Shown: positions 25,110 to 32,600 of the stretch, in pieces
Layout of the letters: each line of letters opens with the position of its first letter
Position numbering within the stretch: position 1 is the first letter of the stretch
NCBI RefSeq assembly: GCF_014222285.1
Contig: NZ_JACKZS010000041.1
Coordinates: 1-44,032 of the forward strand
Direction: 5' to 3'
Origin: Nostoc sp. UCD121
GTDB taxonomy: Bacteria; Cyanobacteriota; Cyanobacteriia; Cyanobacteriales; Nostocaceae
Length of the DNA: 44,032 nucleotides
Notes under the pieces: model-generated
What the model was told of the DNA's origin: nothing
Database searches by the model: none
Seen by the model: only the letters and a program-made list of their open reading frames with translations
Translations under genes and position numbers: made by a program

Positions 25110-25493
25110 AATAGTGAGTTTTCTAATGTTTATTTAAGGTTGATATTGGATTGTCAAGCATTTCCAATAATTGAAGAAGGCAGAGGCTAGAAGGTTCATA
25201 ACTCTTAGTTCTGATGATGGTCTAATTCATTATGTAATTGGTTGTTGTGGGTGCGGATTTAGCTCCCACCTAAAACACTCTGTTGCCCGTTAATAATTCT
25301 CTCTTTAATGCGTTAGTGCAGGTTGCCGTAGGCATCGCTATAGGTCTAGAATTTACAGTAACTTTATTGAAGTTCAGCAAATATGAATTTTAAATAAACT
25401 CTCAATAATTTTTAAATTAAAATTTTGTATTTCTCTAGACTAAGTAGCACTAGAGTAAATAACTCTAATAAAACAGATAAGGAAAACTAATTT
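25110..25493. other. Spacer before the YD/calcium-loop gene
   Basis: The 384-base spacer has no gene. A GCCGTAGGCATCGC repeat fragment lies near 25324. TAGAGT (25451-25456) and ACTCTA (25462-25467) form a 6-bp dyad 27 bases before the next start codon, and AAGGA near 25480 may be its ribosome site. Confidence 0.45.
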
Positions 25494-27542
25494 ATGACCT
25501 CAACCACAACTTACACTTACGATGCCGATCGCAAAGTGATATCTGAGAGGACAGACAACAACAGTGATGGGATAGTAGACTCAGTTATTACCTACCGCTA
25601 TGATCTGACATACACAAGCAGTGACACCAACGGCGACGGCAAAGTTGATTATGTCCAAACCTATACTTATGATGCCAAGGGCAACCGGACATCCTATAGC
25701 AGTGACGGCAACGGCGACGGCAAAGTTGATTCTTTCTATACCTATACTTATGATGCCAAGGGCAACGAGACATCCTTAAGCACTGACAACAACGGCGACG
25801 GCAAAGTTGATTATGTCCAAACCTCTACTTATGATGCCAAGGACAACCTGACATCTTTTAGCTATGACAGCAACGGCGACGGCAAAGTTGATTATGTCCA
25901 AACCTTTACTTATGATGCCAAGGGCAACCTGACATCTATAAGCATTGACGGCAACGGCGACGGCAAAGTTGATTCTGTTCAAACCTATACTTATGATGCC
26001 AAGGGCAACCAGACATCTATAAGCAGTGACTACAACGGCGACGGCAAAGTTGATTCTGTCGATACCTATACTTATGATGCCAAGGGCAACCGGACATCCT
26101 ATAGTTTTGACTACAACGGCGACGGCAAAGTTGATTCTGTTCAAACCTATACTTATAATGCCAAGGGCAACCAGACATCCATCATCTATGACTTCAACGG
26201 CGACGGCAAAGTTGATTCTGTCCAAACCTTTACTTATGATGCCAAGGGCAACCAGACATCCACGAGCAGTGACGACGGCGACGGCAAAGTTGATTTTGTC
26301 CAAACCTTTACTTATGATGCCAAGGGCAACCAGACATCTATAAGCAGTGACGACAACGGCGACGGCAAAGTTGATTATGCCCAAACCTTTACTTATGATG
26401 CCAAGGGCAACCGGACATCGATAAGCAGTGACGACAACGGCGACGGTAAAGTTGATTCTGTCGATACCTATACTTATGATGCCAAGGGCAACCAGACATC
26501 TTTTAGCAGTGACAACAACGGCGACGGCAAAGTTGATTTTGTCTATACCTATACTTATGATGCCAAGGGTAACGAGACATCTATAAGCAGTGACTTCAAC
26601 GGCGATGGCAAAGTTGATTCTGTCACAACTTCTACTTATGGACGCGCATCCGCTAGCTATGACTTCAACAATGATGGTGTAATTGATGCAGTTGGCATCT
26701 ACAGCTACGATTTTAGCGGCAAGCTGACATCACAAAAAATTGACAAAAATAATGATGGCATCTTTGATGAAGTCACCGCTTACAGTTACGACGCTAACGG
26801 CAAACTCGCTGCACAGATTGCTGACAAAAATAGCGATCGCATCCCTGACGACATTACCACTTTCAACTACGATCGCAATGGCAAACTAATTTCCGCAGAT
26901 ATTGACAAAAATAGTGATGGTATTACTGATGCAGTTGCCACTTATCTGTATGATACCAATGGTCAATTAATCAGCAAAACCACCACAAACGGAAACGTGC
27001 CAAACATTACCTTAAACGGTGGTAATGGTGCAGATGAACTCAGTGGTAGGGCTGGTAACGATCAAATTTCTGGCAAAAACGGCAACGATAAACTCCTTGG
27101 ATTAGCCGGAAATGACAAGCTAGTTGGTGGTAATGGTAATGACATTCTCAATGGTGGCGCTGGGCGCGATCTTCTCACAGGCGGTTGTGGCGCTGATAAA
27201 TTTGTGTTTAACAGCCTGAGTGATTCACTGCTGTCTACCTTTGATAAAATTACTGATTTGAATATTTCTGAAGATAAAATTGATGGGCTGTATGCAGTTA
27301 GCGCTGCTAATTTAGTTCAACTTGGCAAAGTTGCGAGTCTAAATCTCTCAGATGTACAACAGATATTGACTGTCACTAATTTTGTCGCTAAAGGTGCGGC
27401 AACTTTTACCCTTGGTACAGGCAATAATCAGCAGACTTTTCTGGCACTCAACGATAATACTAATGGATTCTCTGCCCTCACGGATGCTGTGATTGAGATT
27501 AGTGGCTACAAAGGCAGCTTGAATAATTTAGCAGTTGTCTAA
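25494..27542 (+). CDS. YD-like/calcium-loop tandem repeat protein with RTX and bluetail-like C-terminus
   Basis: The 682-residue acidic protein has three parts. Residues 1-55 are diverged repeats. Residues 56-378 are twelve near-identical units of 27 residues, pattern T-Y/F-T-Y-DAKGN-x-TS-x4-D-x-NGDGKVD-x3, in which a YD/Rhs-like strand alternates with a DxNGDGKVD calcium-loop-like motif. Residues 379-500 are further diverged units. RTX nonapeptides (about 508-560) and a tail with FLALNDNTNGFSALTDAVIE and ending in LNNLAVV follow; I recognise the tail as like the bluetail domain of putative surface proteins. No N-terminal signal peptide is present, so type I or other C-terminal-signal export is inferred. 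Function unknown: a calcium-stabilised surface adhesin is plausible. Confidence 0.85.
   Translation: MTSTTTYTYDADRKVISERTDNNSDGIVDSVITYRYDLTYTSSDTNGDGKVDYVQTYTYDAKGNRTSYSSDGNGDGKVDSFYTYTYDAKGNETSLSTDNNGDGKVDYVQTSTYDAKDNLTSFSYDSNGDGKVDYVQTFTYDAKGNLTSISIDGNGDGKVDSVQTYTYDAKGNQTSISSDYNGDGKVDSVDTYTYDAKGNRTSYSFDYNGDGKVDSVQTYTYNAKGNQTSIIYDFNGDGKVDSVQTFTYDAKGNQTSTSSDDGDGKVDFVQTFTYDAKGNQTSISSDDNGDGKVDYAQTFTYDAKGNRTSISSDDNGDGKVDSVDTYTYDAKGNQTSFSSDNNGDGKVDFVYTYTYDAKGNETSISSDFNGDGKVDSVTTSTYGRASASYDFNNDGVIDAVGIYSYDFSGKLTSQKIDKNNDGIFDEVTAYSYDANGKLAAQIADKNSDRIPDDITTFNYDRNGKLISADIDKNSDGITDAVATYLYDTNGQLISKTTTNGNVPNITLNGGNGADELSGRAGNDQISGKNGNDKLLGLAGNDKLVGGNGNDILNGGAGRDLLTGGCGADKFVFNSLSDSLLSTFDKITDLNISEDKIDGLYAVSAANLVQLGKVASLNLSDVQQILTVTNFVAKGAATFTLGTGNNQQTFLALNDNTNGFSALTDAVIEISGYKGSLNNLAVV
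25659..26627 (+). repeat. 81-bp tandem repeat array, 12 copies, within the coding sequence
   Basis: Twelve tandem units of 81 bases (the eighth is 78) share the nearly invariant DNA blocks ACTTATGATGCCAAGGGCAA and AACGGCGACGGCAAAGTTGA. The variable positions are mostly at four codons between these blocks and one or two codons at the junction. Flanking units at both ends keep the protein pattern but have lost DNA identity. Confidence 0.92.
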
Positions 27543-27789
27543 GGTTTTGGCAAAGGTATTAGACATAGGAGTAAAAACCCTTGTAGAGGCGTTGCATTGC
27601 AAGCTCTCTACCCCGGATTTCTCACCACATTTCGATAGAGCCTTGTGCAGGGGAGCAGGGGAGAAAGAAGTTGTAGTGAGTTCTGCACCTCTGCCCCTCA
27701 AGCTTGTGAGAAATGTGGGTCTACAAGGGTTTTAGGTAACGCATAATTAATTTTGGGAGATATCTCAAATTATTTTGACGGACATTAAA

Positions 27790-28767
27790 TTACGTCTTCA
27801 CAGGTACGCGAGAAATTGTCCATAAGATGAGCAGGAAGATTAAGTAAATTGCGCCAACCAGCCCAAACTCAATCAGAGGAATATAGGCTACTTCGTAAAT
27901 TCTGCCCAAGCCGCGTTCAGTCAGTCCATAAACGGCGAGTACACTAACTAAAAAGGCTCCGTATATAGTACGTTTAGTCAAAATACCCACAGGTAAACCG
28001 TGGAGTTGGGTAAGTATTAAAATGCCAAGAAAACCAAAGAGGAATGTGGGCCACTTGCTTTGTCCTAGCATTAATGATACAACTACACTATGTAAAACCA
28101 CTGTAATTTCCAAAGTGAATGTCCACCAACGGTTGATATGAGTTCGGTTAAATATCAACGACGATTGGAGCAGAAGCAAGAACATATAGAGAAAACCTAT
28201 TAAATGCCCGATAGTCGCTTCCATTGGATGATACCAAAAGGTGTAGATTGCGGCAAAGGAGAAAAAATAGCCGTGGTACAGCTTGATAATTTGCAAAAAC
28301 TGTTGATGGAATGGAACAGAATTGCCAAAAAACAAACCGCGTCGAGGCGTTTCTAAAATCAGTACGAACACTAGTAACAGTACAACTGCACCTTGAGAAG
28401 CCCAAATTGAAGTGTCTTGAGCGAGAGCATCGTACCAAATATAGGTCTGGAGGAAGTGTAAAGCGATAAATATACCATTGATGGCAAGCATGAGGTAATT
28501 TATCGGGTGCAGGGCTGATTTGTATTTCAACTGCGATCGCTGCGCCCACAAGATACACGCCCAGATGCTAAACTGATGCCCAATGTACATACCCCAAGCC
28601 GTTGCTCGACTCCAAAAGGTTGGTTGGGGAAGCTTCCAGTAGTACCAGTTTAATCCTTGGTCAGGAAGTTTGATGATGCTTGCAGGAATGCTCCCACCGA
28701 TCCAAATTGCGTAAGTTAGGAGGATGCTTACAAAGATGCCTAAAAATAATACTCGGCGACCTGTCAT
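27790..28767 (-). CDS. Polytopic membrane protein, unknown family
   Basis: The 325-residue product (ATG 28767) has about nine hydrophobic segments, starting with VLFLGIFVSILLTYAIW, and includes conserved-looking loops GLNWYYWKLPQ, HPINYLML and FWYHPMEATIGHLIGFLYM. I do not recognise a named family; paired histidines in several helices (TYIWYD, KLYHGYFF, FWYHPMEATIGH) might bind metal or haem, but this is speculative. The open frame continues upstream to 28851 only because heptamer repeats there encode a spurious NYELRIT-type stretch, so the ATG after the repeats was chosen. No operon partner is evident. Confidence 0.8.
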   Translation of the reverse strand: MTGRRVLFLGIFVSILLTYAIWIGGSIPASIIKLPDQGLNWYYWKLPQPTFWSRATAWGMYIGHQFSIWACILWAQRSQLKYKSALHPINYLMLAINGIFIALHFLQTYIWYDALAQDTSIWASQGAVVLLLVFVLILETPRRGLFFGNSVPFHQQFLQIIKLYHGYFFSFAAIYTFWYHPMEATIGHLIGFLYMFLLLLQSSLIFNRTHINRWWTFTLEITVVLHSVVVSLMLGQSKWPTFLFGFLGILILTQLHGLPVGILTKRTIYGAFLVSVLAVYGLTERGLGRIYEVAYIPLIEFGLVGAIYLIFLLILWTISRVPVKT

Positions 28768-28775
28768 ATTATTAA

Positions 28776-28884
28776 TTCGTAGTTCGTAGTTCGTAATTCG
28801 TAGTTCGTAATTCGTAATGACGCTCGTTCGCCCTTGGCGTGCCGTAGGCAAGACTCGCTAACGCTGCGCTAACGTAATTCGTAA
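28776..28884 (+). repeat. STRR heptamers plus composite interspersed repeat (copy 2)
   Basis: Six tandem TTCGTAG/TTCGTAA heptamers (28776-28817) run into a core TGACGCTCG...GACTCGCTAACGCTGCGCTAACG that ends in TAATTCGTAATG. The core matches the element at 3712-3769 on the opposite strand but carries about 25 extra bases (near TTCGCCCTTGGCGTGCCGTA). Confidence 0.7.
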
Positions 28885-29002
28885 TGTTTAATAACAAGGG
28901 GAGAATAACCTTCTCAAAGTCCTCCTTTTTAAGGAGGATTTAGGAGTATCTAAAGTTTTAGATACATCAGCAATAACTTTAGATCCTTTAAGACTTGGAT
29001 TG

Positions 29003-30223
29003 TCAGGCTATACGTTCTTTGTTTGATTCAGATGCACTTTTAGTAACTCGTAAACTAAGAAATAAAGCTACAATCATTACTAAAAATCCGCTCAAAAAAG
29101 GAGAATCACTCCCAAATTTCATAAAACTAATCCCTGCCCAAATTGGCCCACCAATGCGTGCTAAGGCAGAACAAGAACTGGCAATTCCTAATATTTGTCC
29201 TTGCTCTTCTGGGGCTGTCATTTGGGAAATTAGGCTATTCAATATTGGTTGACTAACACTAATTCCCCATGCCACAAGTGTAGTAGCGACCAACAATAAA
29301 CTTAAGCTTTGTGAGAATCCAATTAGCAGTAATCCTAAACCTAAACCTAATATCCCCAAGGTAAGTAATTTGATTTCACCAAAGTTTTTCTTGAGGAATC
29401 CGATTAGTCCTCCTTGAACGATTGTGCTAACAATCCCCATGAAAGCAAAAAGATAACTAGTTTGTTGAGGGCCCCAGTTTAATTGCTGCTTAGACCATAA
29501 AGCTAATGTAGAGTCCATAGCTGCAACTGCAAAGGTAACAAAAAAGTAGATACCTACAAGCACACAAAACTGTGGACGCTGTGACAGTTGTAATAAGTTC
29601 AGCCGTCGCCGGCGGTGGCGATTAGCTTGCATTTTGGCTTTAGTTTCAGAATTTAGAGATTCAGGAAGTAACGTCAAAGCACAAAGCAATGCAAATAAAG
29701 ATAATCCACCTGAGAACAACGACGGTAAATGAAAGTTAGCGTTATCTGGATCTGACCCGATGAGAAGACCTCCAATAGCTGGGCCGAGAATGAAGCCAAG
29801 ACCAAAAGCTGCTCCGATTATGCCCATACCACGGGCTCGATTAGCTGGCGTGGTAATATCTGCGATGTATGCCTGAGCAGTACTAATATTCCCTGCCATA
29901 ATCCCCGCAAGACTACGAGCAAGAAACAACATCCATAATGAGTTAGCAAAGCCTAAGCCTGTGTATGCTATTACAGAACCGAATAAGGTCAGTAATAAAA
30001 CCGGACGACGACCGTAGCGATCGCTAAATCTGCCCCATAATGGTGCAAACAAGAACTGCATTAAAGAATAAATAGCTACAAGTAGAGTGGCTTCGTTAGG
30101 TTTTGCGCCGAATTGTTCAGCATACAAAGGCAGTATCGGCAGAATAATTCCGAAGCCCAGCAGGTCTATAAATACAGTCAAAAATAAAACCAATATAGGC
30201 TTGCTATTATTTTTGCTCTCCAT
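29003..30223 (-). CDS. MFS transporter, TetA-like drug:H+ antiporter family
   Basis: The 406-residue protein has twelve predicted membrane helices and the DHA1 signatures. FLTVFIDLLGFGIILPILP opens helix 1, and LWGRFSDRYGRRPVLL (about 61-76) is motif A of the 2-3 loop. The helix-5 region shows GAAFGLGFILGPAIGGLL, which is motif C of antiporters (gxxxGPxxGG). A histidine/arginine-rich central loop (NRHRRRR) separates the two halves. It probably exports a hydrophobic or tetracycline-like compound; the substrate is unknown. AGGGA lies a few bases before the ATG at 30223. It stands alone in its strand segment. Confidence 0.9.
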   Translation of the reverse strand: MESKNNSKPILVLFLTVFIDLLGFGIILPILPLYAEQFGAKPNEATLLVAIYSLMQFLFAPLWGRFSDRYGRRPVLLLTLFGSVIAYTGLGFANSLWMLFLARSLAGIMAGNISTAQAYIADITTPANRARGMGIIGAAFGLGFILGPAIGGLLIGSDPDNANFHLPSLFSGGLSLFALLCALTLLPESLNSETKAKMQANRHRRRRLNLLQLSQRPQFCVLVGIYFFVTFAVAAMDSTLALWSKQQLNWGPQQTSYLFAFMGIVSTIVQGGLIGFLKKNFGEIKLLTLGILGLGLGLLLIGFSQSLSLLLVATTLVAWGISVSQPILNSLISQMTAPEEQGQILGIASSCSALARIGGPIWAGISFMKFGSDSPFLSGFLVMIVALFLSLRVTKSASESNKERIA

Positions 30224-31101
30224 AGTGCAATTCCCTTTTTTAAAAAATATATGTAACTTGGATTGGTTTTATGCACAACAAGGAATGCTCAATCGTAAAG
30301 ACCCATTGAATGCAATCAGTAATCAGTTCAAGCAAAATGCGTGTATTTGAGCGTGGTTGAGCGAAATAGCGTGGAATAAACCCATTATGAAAATTAAGCC
30401 AGTAATACTACTAATAAAAGCAACTACGATCTCGTGCTTCCGTATAGCTTTTTGTATCTTGGCTTCTATGATGTGTTCTACTTCTTTGTATGACATTGAC
30501 TTTAATTTGGCTGAAGATCAAAATGTTGCGGAACTTACGTCTGATAGAAGTTGGAGTATGTCTAGAACTTCAAACTTCTTTAATCACGAGCTATTTCGAT
30601 GCTGTGTGAGCATCAAAATAAGTCATATTGATCGTGACGTTAACGAGTATTGCTAACATCATTCGTAATTACAATCAGTGCTAGATGATTTCTGTAAAAT
30701 AAATTACCCGATCGACCTACTAAGCAGGGTAAAGGCATCTAAAGTATAAGAATCCTTTAATAGCAAGAGTTTTGGCTTTTTTTGAGTTAGCCTATTTTTC
30801 ATCAATATCCTTATACAGCAGGAATTTCAGAAATCCCGTGCGATCGCCCTGATCTATTAAGTTAGTTGTGATTCCCTAATGGGAAAATGACTGTTTTAAC
30901 TGATCTGGTAATTTCTGATTCAGAAATATTCTTAGCTCTAGACTAATCACTGATAGCGACACGAGAAAGCCAGTCCACGTACCCATTGCTACGGGGATTT
31001 TACTACTCAAAGTGCCTCGGAAAGAGGATGTTGCAGGCCACCTAATCAGAGATTTTGGTGTGGGCTACTGTACCCTCTTCCAAACTACGAATTAGAATTA
31101 A
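30224..31101. other. Spacer with one doubtful frame
   Basis: This 878-base spacer has no confident gene. A 99-codon frame at 30357-30656 (plus) contains an internal MKIKPVILLIKATTISCF start that looks weakly like a signal sequence, but the rest has no family character and no ribosome site. AT-rich sequence and a few GCGATCGC-like sites (near 30840) fill the remainder. Confidence 0.4.
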
Positions 31102-31908
31102 TTATTTGGCTAAGTTACGTTGGCGTAGCTTCAAAACAGCACCAGAAACACCAAAAGCTAATATCGCCAAGGTATAAGTCGATTCGGGAACTGCAAGAAT
31201 GCTTACCTGATTGATAGCCAAGCCGAATTGGGGAGCAGAACTACTAAAAACTAGTCGTGAGATGTTTGGAGTGTCACTACGAACTCCCAAGAACACTGCC
31301 GAATTATCTAATGCTAAGGACGAAATATTTGGAACTGAGAAACTAGCCAATAGGTTATTGGTACTATCAAAAGCGTTGAGAAAAGTTTCAATTTCCAATT
31401 TACTACTGTCTATAGCTATCTGAGCCCCAGCGCCAAAAACAGGCTGGGCAAAACTAATTGTTAAAGGTTCACCGTTACCCTTAGTACCAGGATCAGGAGT
31501 ACCAGGAGGAAGAGGGATAAAACCTGTTGGATCTATACCTCCAAAGAGAATAAAATCACCTGAAGCGAAGTTACTCCGAATTCCAGGGGAAGGTAAAGTT
31601 TGAAAAACAAACGGTGGAGTAACCTGAGGATTATTAGTTGGAGCTATATTTATATCTAACCCTAAACCACCTTGGGATGCTGTTGAGAAAAAATTAGGTA
31701 AAAAAGCAGAAAAGTCAGGGGCAGAGGGATTGAATACTTTACCCAAACTTCCCCAATTTACTTGATCGTTGCCTTCTAAACTAGCGCGTTCCGTTACTAA
31801 AAATGTAGCTGCATTAACTGGTAATGGGAGAATTGTGACTATAGCTGTAATTACGGTTAAATATTTTACAGACAACTTGTTGAATAATGGATTGATTGTA
31901 AATTGCAC
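31102..31908 (-). CDS. PEP-CTERM sorting domain protein
   Basis: The 268-residue product (GTG 31908) has an N-terminal signal peptide ending near LPLPVNAA. The mature region is rich in Gly/Pro/Ser/Asn. The C-terminal sorting signal has VPES, a short hydrophobic helix (TYTLAILAFGVSGAV) and a basic end (KLRQRNLAK), the layout of PEP-CTERM proteins processed by exosortase. The motif is PES rather than the common PEP. The protein is thus probably exported and anchored or released at the cell surface; its function is unknown. GGAG (31918-31921) is nine bases before GTG 31908 and six before TTG 31911; the outermost GTG at 31917 would overlap this ribosome site. Confidence 0.82.
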   Translation of the reverse strand: MQFTINPLFNKLSVKYLTVITAIVTILPLPVNAATFLVTERASLEGNDQVNWGSLGKVFNPSAPDFSAFLPNFFSTASQGGLGLDINIAPTNNPQVTPPFVFQTLPSPGIRSNFASGDFILFGGIDPTGFIPLPPGTPDPGTKGNGEPLTISFAQPVFGAGAQIAIDSSKLEIETFLNAFDSTNNLLASFSVPNISSLALDNSAVFLGVRSDTPNISRLVFSSSAPQFGLAINQVSILAVPESTYTLAILAFGVSGAVLKLRQRNLAK

Positions 31909-32600
31909 CAAGCTCACTCCTTAATTTTGTAGAATAATATCATTAAAACAGAATAATTCAACACCAAAAATTAAACAGTATATTGTTCATAGCAAACGTA
32001 TCACATTTATGAATACCCTGGTATGTAAGGCTATTAACGAGAGAATAGCCTAAATTATCAAAGGCTAAACTCCTTAATCTTAAAGGATTATTATACCTTA
32101 GATGCGTTTGCCCTAGTGTATTGGGTCAAGAGAGTTAAAGCAACTGCCGTATTCAATCGTATTCAATGGTTATGCTGCAAAAACTTTTGTTTATCCAGTA
32201 TTTTTTGCACCAAATTATTAGTTAAGCATCAAAATTTGGCTTTAAAATCGAGCTTCGAATACCTAAATACTAGAAAAGCGTAAATTTTAAAAGATAACGC
32301 TTGCTTTTGGCGTACAGCAATATTTTCAGGTTTCTAGCAGATTGATTTAGCATATAAAGTACTGAATAACCAAACTTTTTGAGGGCTAGCTGGTGAGAGT
32401 TGATACAATTCATACTTTTACCAGCCCAACCTCATTATATTTTTGCAACATAACTTTTATCCTGGGGTACAAAGACAATTACTCGTGTCTGTACCACTCT
32501 CAATTTGTTATGTGTAAACTAATAGTCAGTGCTTCCACAACAAATCCACAACAAAGAGCAAAAAGCTTTAACTTGTTATGGAGATGTAACCCGTAGAACT
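31909..32600. other. AT-rich spacer
   Basis: About 690 bases with no convincing gene on either strand. The short frame at 32393-32596 has no protein character. I see no repeats of note besides small AT-rich inverted runs (for example TTAAAGGATTATTATACCTTA near 32079-32100). Confidence 0.4.

Noticed and set aside
25776..26384. Long minus-strand open frame opposite the 81-bp repeat array
   Set aside because: It exists only because the repeated unit has no stop in that frame; its period matches the plus-strand array and the plus product has clear domain character.
25659..26627. Possible CRISPR array
   Set aside because: Units are contiguous 81-bp coding repeats in one reading frame with no spacers of constant length, and no cas genes are present.
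27535..27735. 66-codon frame overlapping the end of the YD-repeat gene
   Set aside because: It lies in a spacer with G-rich repeat-like sequence and has no protein character.
30357..30656. 99-codon open frame, possibly starting at 30387 with a weak signal sequence
   Set aside because: No ribosome site, no recognisable domain and low-complexity composition; kept only as a doubtful frame in the spacer entry.
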